From contig NZ_CP043761.1 in the NCBI RefSeq assembly GCF_008386395.1, positions 1,612,001 through 1,676,000 of the forward strand: a DNA stretch of 64,000 nt. Direction: 5' to 3'. The translations under genes and the position numbers were made by a program. The DNA comes from Paenibacillus sp. 37 (GTDB lineage Bacteria > Bacillota > Bacilli > Paenibacillales > Paenibacillaceae). This document shows positions 16,096 through 25,551 of the stretch, piece by piece; the first letter of the stretch is position 1, and the number at the start of each line of letters is the position of its first letter. The notes under the pieces were generated by a model, which was not told the origin of the DNA, did no database searches, and saw only the letters and a list, made by a program, of their open reading frames with translations.

Positions 16096-17396
16096 TGGAT
16101 TCATCCAATAGATTACTGGATCGTGAAGAACAGTTTCAGATGATGCGCAGGGAAGTCAGGGCTGGCCTCGATTTAACCTCTTCCGCAGGAGATGATGAAC
16201 TGTGGCAGGGGATAGAACGCAAAGTTCTGTCTGACCCGAAGCTGGATGATCTGACCTCAGGAGAGCGTCACACGCTGGTACAGCGATTGTTTGACTCCTT
16301 TCGTGGGTTGGATATTTTGCAGCCACTTGTGGATCATCCCGATATTACGGAGATTATGATCAATAGTCACAAGGAGATTTTTGTGGAGCAGGAAGGCGAA
16401 GTCAGCCAGATCACCCTTGAATTTGAGTCCAGGGAACGGCTCGAGGATATCATCCAGATGATTGTGTCCGGGGTAAACCGGATTGTGAATGAGTCTTCTC
16501 CAATCGTAGATGCCCGTTTAAAGGATGGTTCGCGGGTCAATATCGTGTTGCCCCCTATTGCCTTGAAAGGTCCCACGATGACGATTCGTAAATTCCCCAG
16601 TGAACCGATGAAGATGTCCGATCTGATTGAAAAAGGAGCCCTGCATGAAGAAGCGGCAGAATTATTGCAGCAGTTGGTACGGAGCAAATACAACATCTTC
16701 ATTGGAGGCGGGACCGGATCGGGAAAAACGACCTTTCTGAACGCATTATCCCAGTTTATCCCTTCCGATGAGCGGATTATTACCATTGAGGATTCGGCTG
16801 AGCTACAGATAGTTACGGTACCGAATCTGGTATCACTGGAAACGAGAAATGCCAACACCGAAGGCAAGGGACAGATATCTATTCGGGATCTGATCAAATC
16901 TTCCTTACGGATGCGTCCGAACCGGATTGTGATTGGTGAGGTAAGGGGCGCAGAAGCGCTGGATATGTTGCAGGCCATGAACACTGGCCATGATGGATCT
17001 TTGTCTACAGGGCATGCGAATACCATCTCGGACATGATTAGCAGACTCGAAACGATGGTGCTCAGTGGTGCAGATCTTCCCATTGCGGTTGTAAGGCAGC
17101 AGATTAGTTCAGCAATCGATATTTTCGTACATCTATCTCGGCTGCGAGACCGCTCACGGCGGGTGACAGAGATTAGTGAAGTGATTGGCATGCAGAACGG
17201 TGAGGTTTTGCTGAATCCACTGTTTCGTTTCCAGGAACAAGAAGAGCGTGAAGGCAAAATTATTGGTGGGTTAGTACAGGTTGGGAAGTTGAATCAGGTG
17301 GATAAAATTCAGATGGCTGGGCTCGGGGAATGGCTGAATGGATACATAGAACAATATAGTGTTGGAATAGATTCATCAGATAACAACGTGAATTAA
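16092..17396 (+). CDS. TadA/CpaF secretion ATPase
   Basis: The 434-residue hexameric ATPase that powers Tad pilus assembly. The N-terminal domain is followed by ILQPLVDHPDITEIMINS, typical of CpaF. Walker A GGGTGSGKTT is at residues 205-214, the Asp box at ERIITIEDSAELQ, and Walker B-like RIVIGEVRGAEALDML from about 277. The His-box region is MNTGHDGSLSTGHAN. The ATG at 16092 overlaps the stop of tadZ in ATGA, so translation is coupled. Confidence 0.93.
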   Translation: MMDSSNRLLDREEQFQMMRREVRAGLDLTSSAGDDELWQGIERKVLSDPKLDDLTSGERHTLVQRLFDSFRGLDILQPLVDHPDITEIMINSHKEIFVEQEGEVSQITLEFESRERLEDIIQMIVSGVNRIVNESSPIVDARLKDGSRVNIVLPPIALKGPTMTIRKFPSEPMKMSDLIEKGALHEEAAELLQQLVRSKYNIFIGGGTGSGKTTFLNALSQFIPSDERIITIEDSAELQIVTVPNLVSLETRNANTEGKGQISIRDLIKSSLRMRPNRIVIGEVRGAEALDMLQAMNTGHDGSLSTGHANTISDMISRLETMVLSGADLPIAVVRQQISSAIDIFVHLSRLRDRSRRVTEISEVIGMQNGEVLLNPLFRFQEQEEREGKIIGGLVQVGKLNQVDKIQMAGLGEWLNGYIEQYSVGIDSSDNNVN

Positions 17397-17415
17397 AGTC
17401 ATTGGAAGGTGATTA

Positions 17416-18180
17416 TTGTTGGGTGAAGCCAGACAGATGTTGACGGATTACACCGTATATACGCTTTCCCGGAGACAACGAATGGTCTGTATGCTGATTA
17501 GTGGTCTGCTGTTTTTTGGCATCGGAATTCTGTTCTATCATCACTGGTTGGCTGGAGCGATCCTCGCTGCGGGTTGCATCTGGGTACCAAAACATTGGAC
17601 TAAAGTGCTGTTGGAACGAAAAAGAATGACACTCAGTTTACATTTTAAGCAAGCATTATATGCATTATCTTCGGCGCTAGCCGCAGGAAAATCGGTGGAA
17701 AATGGATTCAAGGAATCCGTGGAGGATCTGCGGATGTTGAACCCGGAAGCGGATACCGATCTGATTCGTGAGTTCACGATATTGCGGACACGGATGGAGT
17801 ATGGACAACCAATCGAAGAGGCGCTACAGGATTTTTCGGATCGGGCGCAGATTGAAGATATTACGAATTTTGCAGATGTGTTCATTACGTGCAAACGAAC
17901 TGGCGGGGATCTGGTTGAGGTTGTGCGTCGTACCTCTGCGGTGATTGGTGAGAAGCTGGATATTCAGCAGGATATTATGGTCGCGGTATCGCAGAAAAAG
18001 TTCGAATCAAAGGTGATGTTTGCCGCTCCATTTATTTTTCTGATATTCCTCAATCTGACCGCCAAGGATTTTATGGAGCCGTTATATAGCGGGATGGGGT
18101 ACCTCATCTCTAGTGGTGCATTGGCAGTACTCGCCTGCTGTTATCTGTGGATTAATCGCATTATGGATATCAAAGTATAA
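17416..18180 (+). CDS. TadB-like pilus inner-membrane protein (T2SSF domain)
   Basis: A 254-residue membrane protein. Two membrane segments lie near residues 20-60. A T2SSF cytoplasmic helical domain follows (FKQALYALSSALAAGKSVEN and FADVFITCKRTGGDLVEVV), then two C-terminal membrane segments. TadB and TadC form the platform that TadA acts on. The start is TTG (17416 or 17419) after AAGGTGA. There are 19 bases between it and tadA. Confidence 0.88.
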   Translation: MLGEARQMLTDYTVYTLSRRQRMVCMLISGLLFFGIGILFYHHWLAGAILAAGCIWVPKHWTKVLLERKRMTLSLHFKQALYALSSALAAGKSVENGFKESVEDLRMLNPEADTDLIREFTILRTRMEYGQPIEEALQDFSDRAQIEDITNFADVFITCKRTGGDLVEVVRRTSAVIGEKLDIQQDIMVAVSQKKFESKVMFAAPFIFLIFLNLTAKDFMEPLYSGMGYLISSGALAVLACCYLWINRIMDIKV

Positions 18181-18192
18181 GGAGCTGAAACG

Positions 18193-19062
18193 ATGCTGCT
18201 TCCCGTTATAATCGCAGGGATGCTCGGAGCGGGATGGCTGGTGCTGGATCGAACCCGGGGACAGACCTACCGGCATTTGCGCAAGCTGGATATGGAAGGA
18301 TTACGACTGAAAAAATTGCATGGCCCCTTCCTGTTTATATTGGACAAGTTTGAGATTGGACGCAGATTGCCAGTACTCATGTTTCGGATGCAACATGCCA
18401 TTCAGAAAATGTATGGCATACAGCACAGTGGAGAGAAAACGATGCTCTATTGCGCTGAAATGTTGACCTATACATGGCTCATGTTGCTGGTTGGCTGCCT
18501 GTTATCACTCGTTGGAGATATGGGCATCGGAGGTATGATGGGTGGGCTCGCGCTCGGTGCAGTGTTGCCTTTTGCGCTCTACAAAGATCTCAATACAAAG
18601 GTGCAGCGAAGAGACCAGGATATTCTTATGGAACTGCCTGAGCTGCTGAACCGAATTGTACTGCTGGTTGGCGCAGGGGAGACCGTGCAACGCGCTATCG
18701 TTCACTGTGTGACAAGCCAGGGGGAACGGGATCATCCGTTGTACAACGAACTTAGAAAGACGGTGGGAGATTGGAATAATGGTTACTCGTTTCAACAATC
18801 ATTTGAACAGTTCAGCCGCCGCTGCGGTGTACAGGAAGTAACGATTTTTACGACAACGGTGCTGCTGAATTTCCGGCGTGGGGGAGGTGACTTTGTATTG
18901 GCGCTGCGGGATCTGTCACATGTGTTGTGGGAGAAACGCAAGGCTGTCAGTCGGGCGAAGGGAGAACAGGCTTCTTCCAAACTGGTGTTTCCAATGGTAC
19001 TGATCTTTTTTACGATTGTGGTCATGATCGGGGCACCTGCTTTTATGATGATGAATATGTAG
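18193..19062 (+). CDS. TadC-like pilus inner-membrane protein (T2SSF domain)
   Basis: The 289-residue partner of TadB. It has an N-terminal membrane segment, two more near residues 90-135, and a T2SSF domain (ELPELLNRIVLLVGAGETVQ and VTIFTTTVLLNFRRGGGDFV). The last segment is LVFPMVLIFFTIVVMIGAPA. It starts at ATG 18193 after AAGGAG. Confidence 0.9.
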   Translation: MLLPVIIAGMLGAGWLVLDRTRGQTYRHLRKLDMEGLRLKKLHGPFLFILDKFEIGRRLPVLMFRMQHAIQKMYGIQHSGEKTMLYCAEMLTYTWLMLLVGCLLSLVGDMGIGGMMGGLALGAVLPFALYKDLNTKVQRRDQDILMELPELLNRIVLLVGAGETVQRAIVHCVTSQGERDHPLYNELRKTVGDWNNGYSFQQSFEQFSRRCGVQEVTIFTTTVLLNFRRGGGDFVLALRDLSHVLWEKRKAVSRAKGEQASSKLVFPMVLIFFTIVVMIGAPAFMMMNM

Positions 19063-19073
19063 GAGGAATTGGG

Positions 19074-19262
19074 ATGATGGAAATGTTAAAAAACAAGGTA
19101 AACGTATTTTGGGAGGAAGAGGACGGACTCGGCACGTTGGAGCTGATTCTGATTATCGGGGTTATTATCATTATTGCTTTGATTTTTAAAGACCAAATTA
19201 AAAAATTGGTAGAAAGACTGTTAACTAATGTGAGTAATAAAAGTAATGAATTCTTCGAATAA
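19074..19262 (+). CDS. Flp-type (class IVb) pilin
   Basis: A 62-residue pilin precursor. A charged leader (WEEEDGLG) precedes the hydrophobic assembly helix TLELILIIGVIIIIALIF. The prepilin peptidase probably cuts after the G of DGLG, leaving TLE with the conserved Glu at mature position 3. This is the Flp1-like variant of Gram-positive Tad systems. The start is the ATG at 19074 (or 19077) after AGGAGG; a longer in-frame GTG frame inside tadC is rejected. It overlaps the next gene by 17 bases. Confidence 0.88.
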   Translation: MMEMLKNKVNVFWEEEDGLGTLELILIIGVIIIIALIFKDQIKKLVERLLTNVSNKSNEFFE

Positions 19263-19920
19263 CAAGTTCAAAAAGGAAGAAGGGAGCTTCACGGTTGAAG
19301 CCTCCCTGATCTTCCCTGTTGTGCTGTTTATTCTTGTGTTGTTGCTCTTCTTTACTATGTACATGTATCAAAAGACATTCCTGAATCAACACGCCTATGC
19401 AGCTTCCGAACGTGCAGCCTATAGCTGGGACAACAGCCACAAACAGGCGATGACAGGTGAATATGTTGCTGGAGAACATGACAATCTGTACTGGAGACTG
19501 ACGGATGATCGTATGCTTGGAGCGCTGTTTGGTTGGGCGGGAGCGGATAATCAGGTTAACGTTTCTATACCTGCTGGTGAAGGCGGCAATCTCTCGGAAC
19601 AGAAATTAGCACAAGCGGTGCAACATATGCCCTCAGCTATGAAAGGAACGATTGAGTATCAGAATTCTCTGATTCAGCGGAAAGTAACAACCAAGCTGGA
19701 ACAAGTAATTTCTTTGCCTCTTCCTTCTTTTTTGTTCGATTCAGGTAACCGTGTACTGACCCAGGGATCGTCTGCAGTTGTTGAACCGGTTGAATTCATT
19801 CGAACTGTAGACTTAATCCGGTATTACGCAGCTAAGTTTAAAGGAAAAGGCGGTGCGGCGACCACTACAGCGGCAGAAGCCGGACAGGTTGTGCAGCATT
19901 TTGGCAAAAGCAAAAAGTGA
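19246..19920 (+). CDS. TadE-like pseudopilin
   Basis: A 224-residue minor pilin-like protein. The N-terminal EEGSFTVEASLIFPVVLFIL is the TadE signature (Glu after the cleavage-like Gly, then a hydrophobic helix at ~15-38). An extracellular domain of ~180 residues follows. It starts at ATG 19246 inside the end of the pilin gene, with only a weak ribosome binding site, so it is probably translationally coupled. Confidence 0.82.
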   Translation: MNSSNNKFKKEEGSFTVEASLIFPVVLFILVLLLFFTMYMYQKTFLNQHAYAASERAAYSWDNSHKQAMTGEYVAGEHDNLYWRLTDDRMLGALFGWAGADNQVNVSIPAGEGGNLSEQKLAQAVQHMPSAMKGTIEYQNSLIQRKVTTKLEQVISLPLPSFLFDSGNRVLTQGSSAVVEPVEFIRTVDLIRYYAAKFKGKGGAATTTAAEAGQVVQHFGKSKK

Positions 19921-19939
19921 GAAAAGGAGGAGGGCGGAG

Positions 19940-22129
19940 CTGTTTAGAAAAAAAGACGGTGAATTGGGAGCCGTAACCCTTTTTTTAATATTAATATTGG
20001 CCGGAGTTTATATGTTTGTCGCTATATTTATTGATTACGCTCGTATAGCGGCATTCAAGGTGCAGACCGAACGCATGACACATGCTGCGATGAGATCCGT
20101 CATGTCAGCCTATGACACATCACTCCGAGAGTATGGTTTATTCGGGTATGGTGACAGCAGTGGGGATGCGATTATGGCTAAAGTATTGAATGATAGTGTG
20201 AAGCCTTCATCTGTAAAAGATGGATTCCCCATTCTGGATATCCAGTGGGATACAACTTCGCTGAGCATGGAGCGTGAACTGGGCAGATACGATATATTTA
20301 ATCGCCAGATTCAGGAGGATATGAAGTATCGGGCTCCGGTTGATTTTACCCTTGAAGTGATCAATCGGTTCAAACCGATATCAGACGAGATGAAGGAAGC
20401 CGCGCACACGGTAGACTTGCTGAAAAAATTACAGAAGTTATATGACAAACGTGAAGAACTACTGGACGAAGCCATTGCCAATCAGACGGAATCCGCGGAG
20501 AAGCTGAAGAATCTTCCAAAGTTAATCATGGACCCGCCTTCACAAGCTATCTATGAAGAAATGTTGGAAGAAACACCAGAGACAGCTACCGAGGCAGCAG
20601 CACGTTATGCAGATTATCTTAACAAGAAACAGGCAGATGAGGGACTGCCGTTCAGAGAGCAACAATACATATTGGAACTGGCTCGTTATCGGACTGGTGT
20701 TGGTAATGTGGTGACAGGCATCAGCATGATTATACAACCGGCGTTACAGGCCCATCAAACGAAGCTGGAGGAAGCACAGTCCAAAATCGAAGAAGCACGT
20801 AAGATCAATGAGGAAATGAAACGTGTGATCGCGGAGGGGGAGAACCGTTCGCAGAATGCCAGTTACGACAACGTGGGCAACTCGGATCTGCCTGGAACGA
20901 GTCCTGCATCTACTGGATTAGGCAGTGAAGCTAAAAGCACACGTTCCCTCGCCTCGGAGCTTGTGAGGGCGGATAGCCTATTTGATCAGTTGAAAGCACG
21001 TGTGGTTTCACAGAATTCGGACTTCTCTAACGTCAGAAGAGACAACATGGAGTTGAATAATCAGCTTCGCAGCGTTACGGGAATGAGTGGAGTTCCAATA
21101 AAACCGGCGGTCAGACAGGCAAGTCAGGTTACGGAACGATATATGGACACCTATGTACGTAGCGGTCCTGCCAATCTCATCCTCCAAAGTAAGCAGCAGC
21201 TGGAAAGTGGTCGTGGGTCGGATGCCCAGCGCAAAGCGAATGACAAAGAATCCAAAGGGAAATTGAAGGAAGTCAAACGAATCTTGTCGCAGATTCAGAA
21301 TGGAAGTTCGGGTTCCATGGACGCTTTCAAACAATTGGAGGAATATTACAACGCTAATATTGCTTTTAACGAGGCTAGTCGTGAGGAAGCCAAAAAGGCA
21401 GAGATTGCTGGTGATCCCTATGACTCTGGTGGCGATGCCATGAAGGGAATGGACAGTTTGTTTGGCGGGATGTCCGGTCTGCTGGACAGTCTTGGCGACG
21501 AATTATTTCAGAATGAATATGCTTTAGCCTATTTCAACTCCATGGATTTTGGTCAGTTATTTACCTGGACTGAAGGTGGTGGAGATGCTGGTGATGTCTT
21601 CAAATTGGAGAATCAGGAACTGGAGTATATCGTCTACGGGTTTCATAATCCTCCCGGTAACATCGCTGCTGCATATGCGGAGATATTTGGGATGCGGCTG
21701 GCTATTCGGACGGCCGAAGGGTTAATTGAGTACAGCAAGCTTGGGAACCCACTGCTGGTATTATCGGCGGCAATCTTATACGGGATTACAAACGCCATCG
21801 CGGATATGGTGAAACTAGCAAAAGAGGGCAGTGTGGAATTGTCCAAGTATATCAAAGTCAAACTGACGTACAGGGACCATCTCCGATTGTTTCTATTGAT
21901 GCACAGTAACAATGAACGCAAAATGTCCAGAATGCTGGCGCTAATTCGATTGAATACGGGTGTGAATCCGGATGAGAAACAGACGTACGCTTCGGGTAAC
22001 ATGCGTAGTAGCATCAAGCTGTGGTTTTTACCAGGGGTGGTTAGAAGCATAGGTGCAGTTATGGGTAGTGCGGATCAGGTTGAAGATGGGCGATTTTTCA
22101 TTGAGCGGAAGGCGGATTATTCCTATTGA
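19940..22129 (+). CDS. Large TadG-like membrane protein with coiled-coil region
   Basis: A ~729-residue protein with one N-terminal membrane helix (GAVTLFLILILAGVYMFVAI, ~residues 9-30) followed by a long extracellular region rich in E, K, Q and A with coiled-coil character (~150-330 and 440-520). The C-terminal part is more globular, with a hydrophobic stretch near 620-645. It occupies the TadG position of the operon. The frame has no ATG, GTG or TTG near the ribosome binding site AAAAGGAGG (19922-19930). A CTG at 19940 sits 9 bases downstream and starts a typical Flp-operon N-terminus. Upstream TTG codons in frame lack a site. Confidence 0.75.
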   Translation: MFRKKDGELGAVTLFLILILAGVYMFVAIFIDYARIAAFKVQTERMTHAAMRSVMSAYDTSLREYGLFGYGDSSGDAIMAKVLNDSVKPSSVKDGFPILDIQWDTTSLSMERELGRYDIFNRQIQEDMKYRAPVDFTLEVINRFKPISDEMKEAAHTVDLLKKLQKLYDKREELLDEAIANQTESAEKLKNLPKLIMDPPSQAIYEEMLEETPETATEAAARYADYLNKKQADEGLPFREQQYILELARYRTGVGNVVTGISMIIQPALQAHQTKLEEAQSKIEEARKINEEMKRVIAEGENRSQNASYDNVGNSDLPGTSPASTGLGSEAKSTRSLASELVRADSLFDQLKARVVSQNSDFSNVRRDNMELNNQLRSVTGMSGVPIKPAVRQASQVTERYMDTYVRSGPANLILQSKQQLESGRGSDAQRKANDKESKGKLKEVKRILSQIQNGSSGSMDAFKQLEEYYNANIAFNEASREEAKKAEIAGDPYDSGGDAMKGMDSLFGGMSGLLDSLGDELFQNEYALAYFNSMDFGQLFTWTEGGGDAGDVFKLENQELEYIVYGFHNPPGNIAAAYAEIFGMRLAIRTAEGLIEYSKLGNPLLVLSAAILYGITNAIADMVKLAKEGSVELSKYIKVKLTYRDHLRLFLLMHSNNERKMSRMLALIRLNTGVNPDEKQTYASGNMRSSIKLWFLPGVVRSIGAVMGSADQVEDGRFFIERKADYSY

Positions 22130-22158
22130 ATGATCAGGATCGTTTCGGTGGAGGGATT

Positions 22159-23190
22159 ATGGACAAGCAGCAACATTATGAAAAAGAAAGCGCACAAATG
22201 CAGACCCGTTTAATAAGAATAATCAGATTGCAGCGTTTGGAGTCTCTCAAAAAGCAGATATGTTCTCCGAAAAGGGAACAGGGCAGTATGGTTCTGGAAG
22301 CTTCACTGGTGTTACCTGTCTTTCTGTTCTTTATCATGTTTCTCATCTTCATAGTGCAGATGACTCTAATCTCCACAGCGTTACAAAGCACAGCGGGTGA
22401 AGCGGTGAAGCAGTTATCAACGAAAATATATCCCGTTTCCCTTGCATTCACACCTTCTGATTCTGCCGGAGGAGAAGGTTCTGGAGGGGGTTGGAAGATA
22501 CCAGAGTTATCTCTGACGGAATGGGCAGAAGGTTATGCTTCTTCTCTACCCGAGCCATTAAGTGATTGGGTACGTTCAGCGGCGGCCAGTGGTGAACAGC
22601 CACTACAGGAGATCAAGACATCCGTCTTGGAAACCGTACTTGATCCCACGGTAAAACCGCTGCTTCAACCATTTATCGAGCCAACGCTGCTGAACATGGA
22701 AAGTGTTCATGTGAATGGTATTTCAATACCAGATCTCAAAAACAAAACAAATCCATATTTCCGACTTGAACTGAGTTATGAATTGCCTATAAAAGTCCCC
22801 TTTCTCAGTAAACCGCTTCGGATTCAGGCTGCTGCGGCAGAACGGGTATGGATTGGAGATACCGGAGAAGGATCGGATGGCAGTGCAGGAGACGGGGATA
22901 CTGCGGGTTCAGCAACGGTACTGTCGAAGCCTGACCCGGCTTACATAGGCAACAATGCAACGATCAAGGTGAAGGTAGAACCAGGAGCGACAGCCAACTT
23001 AACGATATTTTACAAGTCAGGTGAAAGTTCTGCGAAGCACATCGGCTGGGCGAGCGCAGATGAGAATGGAATTATTGAATGGAACTGGTTTGTTGGTACT
23101 CGGACAACAGAAGGAACATGGAGTTTTGTTGTTGAGACAGGAGACGGTGCCAAGACGGAGACTACGTTTAATGTGGCCTCCAGGAAATAA
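22159..23190 (+). CDS. TadE/F-like pseudopilin with C-terminal Ig-like domain
   Basis: A ~343-residue protein. After a ~40-residue basic leader comes EQGSMVLEASLVLPVFLFFI, a TadE-like prepilin signal with the hydrophobic helix at ~45-70. The extracellular part has a G/S-rich linker near 245-260 and ends in a ~90-residue beta-rich domain (AYIGNNATIKVKVEPGATA, then GTWSFVVETGDGAKTETTF) resembling an Ig-like fold. The start is the ATG at 22159 after GGAGGG. A TTG at 22126 overlapping the previous stop is an alternative. Confidence 0.75.
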   Translation: MDKQQHYEKESAQMQTRLIRIIRLQRLESLKKQICSPKREQGSMVLEASLVLPVFLFFIMFLIFIVQMTLISTALQSTAGEAVKQLSTKIYPVSLAFTPSDSAGGEGSGGGWKIPELSLTEWAEGYASSLPEPLSDWVRSAAASGEQPLQEIKTSVLETVLDPTVKPLLQPFIEPTLLNMESVHVNGISIPDLKNKTNPYFRLELSYELPIKVPFLSKPLRIQAAAAERVWIGDTGEGSDGSAGDGDTAGSATVLSKPDPAYIGNNATIKVKVEPGATANLTIFYKSGESSAKHIGWASADENGIIEWNWFVGTRTTEGTWSFVVETGDGAKTETTFNVASRK

Positions 23191-23198
23191 GGAAGGGG

Positions 23199-23717
23199 AT
23201 GATGGAGGTGGAGTGGTTCTACATTGCCTGTGGCCTATACATTATTGCAGCTTTTACTACTGACATTCGATCCATGAAAATTCCAAATCGATTGACTTTA
23301 CCCGTGACTGTTGCAGGCGTATTGGCCCATATCATATGGGGAGGGTGGGATGGTTTCTTGTTCTCAGCCGCTGGATTTGCAGCAGGTTTTGGCATTTTGT
23401 TTCTGATGTATGCGATTGGGGCGGTAGGAGCAGGAGATGTGAAATTGTTTGGTGGGATTGGGGCATGGACGGGGTTTGCTTTTGGCATTCATGTGATTAT
23501 TTACTCTGTTTTGTACGCGGGCGCAATTGGTCTAGTAATACTTCTATTCCGTAAAGATTCAGCAAAACGAATTCGAGGCATGGCAGGTAGTCTTGCAGGT
23601 TTTTTCATGCTCGGTTCGCTCAAGCTGGTAAATAAAGAGAAGACATTGAAATTTCCATTTATGCTGGCGGTGTTACCTGGATTTATCACGGTCCTTGTCT
23701 CAGGAGTTTTCCATTAA
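23199..23717 (+). CDS. Prepilin peptidase (TadV/CpaA, A24 family)
   Basis: A 172-residue membrane aspartyl protease that cleaves Flp pilin and pseudopilins. The catalytic aspartates are Asp22 in TTDIRSMKIPN and Asp80 in GAGDVKLFG. It has about five to six membrane segments and lacks the N-terminal methylase domain of PilD, as usual for TadV. It starts at ATG 23199 (ATG 23202 also possible) after AAGGAAGGGG, 8 bases after the previous stop. Confidence 0.92.
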   Translation: MMEVEWFYIACGLYIIAAFTTDIRSMKIPNRLTLPVTVAGVLAHIIWGGWDGFLFSAAGFAAGFGILFLMYAIGAVGAGDVKLFGGIGAWTGFAFGIHVIIYSVLYAGAIGLVILLFRKDSAKRIRGMAGSLAGFFMLGSLKLVNKEKTLKFPFMLAVLPGFITVLVSGVFH

Positions 23718-23766
23718 ATGAAGGAGTAAAGAAATTTGGGAGTAACAACGGAAAGAGAGGATTGGC

Positions 23767-25539
23767 ATGTATGGATTAACGAGAGATTTTATTCGTAACG
23801 GCGGAGCGTTCATGGTTTTGGAGAAAGGTGACGGGTTACGAATGGAGGAATTGAGCCGGGTACAGATGGGGATGTTATCCTCCAATCAAATTCCGCGACT
23901 TCTTCCTGTTCATATTCGGGAAGTCGATCGAAATGTAACTTTGCAGTACGACATATCAGGGTACAAGATGTTATCCCAGATGTTAAAGTCAAGCAAAATC
24001 AAGTTGCGTGTTCTGTATGGTTTGTTGTTCCAACTAGCTGATGCTTTCACGGAATGCCGGCAATATATGCTGGAGCCTCGTAAATTATTGATCCAGGAAG
24101 AGTACTTGTTCTTCAAAGGTTCATTCGAACAGGGCGAGCTTGGGATTGTATATGTACCGATCATGGATACGGTTGAAGTTGATCGAACGCCTCAGCAATT
24201 CCGTGAGCTGGTGATCAGGCTGATGGCACATGTGCAGGAACTGCAGGGAGAAGGCATTCAGCGTGTTCTGCAGTTATGTGACAACGAGCGCTGGGATATC
24301 AGACAGTTGCGCGAGCTTCTGCTGGAATTATACGCTGACGAGCAAGAGAATGGAGGAGGCGCAGCATTTCTCTCGTACAGAACTTCGGAAGCACCCAATG
24401 ATTCAAGAGGTGATCTTCATTCGTCGATTTCTGAGCGAGATAGCAGGCTAGTCACTGGTTCTTCTCGGCCATATCAACCCGGTCCTCCCGTTCAAAATGC
24501 TAGTGTGGGGACTGGGCCAAATTTCCTTCAGCCGCAGAAAACGAGTGAATCCGAGGTTGAAGACATTCCGGTGAGATCTCGAACCTTTTCAGGCAGGCGC
24601 TCACCTGAGCAATCTTCATTAGAGAGCTCAAACGACATGGATCAGGGACGAAGTAACCCATATGATTCGATAGAGCGTGTTGATATGGAGGTGGAGGAAA
24701 AGCCTGGTTCTTCAAAAGTAACCTATATCATATTGGGCTGCATGGTTGCCATGGCATTGGTATGGAGATTTATTTACATGGAGCAACCGGGACAGACGCA
24801 GATGATCCTGTGCATGGTACTCAGCCTTGGCTTGTTTGGTGTAGCAGGATGGACGTGGAAGCGTAAGGGAAGCACTCATAATGACTCAGAGAATAAGCGG
24901 TCTTTTTCATTCAGTTTAGGTAAGAACAAAGGCAAGCAAACGGAAGAGGACGAGGAACAATTTCAGGAAAGTTGGCGCTGGAATACAGCTGATAGGAAAG
25001 AGGAACGCATAAACAAAACGGTTGCATCCGCCTCAGAAGGTGGTAGCGAGCATTCCCGTTTTCAAAGTCTACATATGACACCTGAACACTCTGATCCACC
25101 GTTCGTTCAGCGCCATGTGGAAACGGTAGCTTCAACTTCAGAGCTAATTCGACAGAATGCAATTGCGGAGGCAACCGTGAATTTGCAGAATCTGAGTGGA
25201 GGAATTGTTACAGGGGCAGGCCCGGTATTGCCATCATTTTATCTTGAACGAAGATCTGGCACCGGTGACCAACATGAACGGATGGATGTGCAGGGAGCAT
25301 CTTTTGTCATCGGAAGATCAGCAGATATGGTTCAGTGGGTCGATACAGCGACCGGTGTGTCCCGTGCTCATGTGGAATTGAGCCGGAACAAATCGGGCTA
25401 TGTCATTAAGGATCTGGGTTCAGTGAATGGGACCATTCTTCAGGGTAATATTCTTGCTCCGTATAAGGAGTATCCCTTGGCGGATGGAGACACATTTACA
25501 CTAGCGGAATCTGTTTACACTTATCGGTCGGTTGGATAA
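23767..25539 (+). CDS. DUF6382-FHA transmembrane protein of the tad operon
   Basis: A 590-residue protein. Residues ~1-190 form a DUF6382-like domain resembling the pseudokinase-like part of EssB/YukC (LTRDFIRNGGAFMVLEKGDG, then MLEPRKLLIQEEYLFFKGS). A low-complexity linker follows to ~315, then two membrane helices near 318-340 and 347-367 and a charged linker. The FHA domain at ~515-590 has FVIGRSAD, the SRAHVEL core and DLGSVNGT. FHA domains bind phosphothreonine, so this protein may link Ser/Thr kinase signalling to the pilus. It is the last gene of the operon, with no kinase nearby. It starts at ATG 23767 after GAGAGGA. Confidence 0.85.
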   Translation: MYGLTRDFIRNGGAFMVLEKGDGLRMEELSRVQMGMLSSNQIPRLLPVHIREVDRNVTLQYDISGYKMLSQMLKSSKIKLRVLYGLLFQLADAFTECRQYMLEPRKLLIQEEYLFFKGSFEQGELGIVYVPIMDTVEVDRTPQQFRELVIRLMAHVQELQGEGIQRVLQLCDNERWDIRQLRELLLELYADEQENGGGAAFLSYRTSEAPNDSRGDLHSSISERDSRLVTGSSRPYQPGPPVQNASVGTGPNFLQPQKTSESEVEDIPVRSRTFSGRRSPEQSSLESSNDMDQGRSNPYDSIERVDMEVEEKPGSSKVTYIILGCMVAMALVWRFIYMEQPGQTQMILCMVLSLGLFGVAGWTWKRKGSTHNDSENKRSFSFSLGKNKGKQTEEDEEQFQESWRWNTADRKEERINKTVASASEGGSEHSRFQSLHMTPEHSDPPFVQRHVETVASTSELIRQNAIAEATVNLQNLSGGIVTGAGPVLPSFYLERRSGTGDQHERMDVQGASFVIGRSADMVQWVDTATGVSRAHVELSRNKSGYVIKDLGSVNGTILQGNILAPYKEYPLADGDTFTLAESVYTYRSVG

Positions 25540-25551
25540 GGCATAGTTCAA

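Noticed and set aside
16367..17257. 296-codon minus-strand frame over tadA
   Set aside because: Shadow of the ATPase gene, Ser/Arg/Ile-rich, with no start signal.
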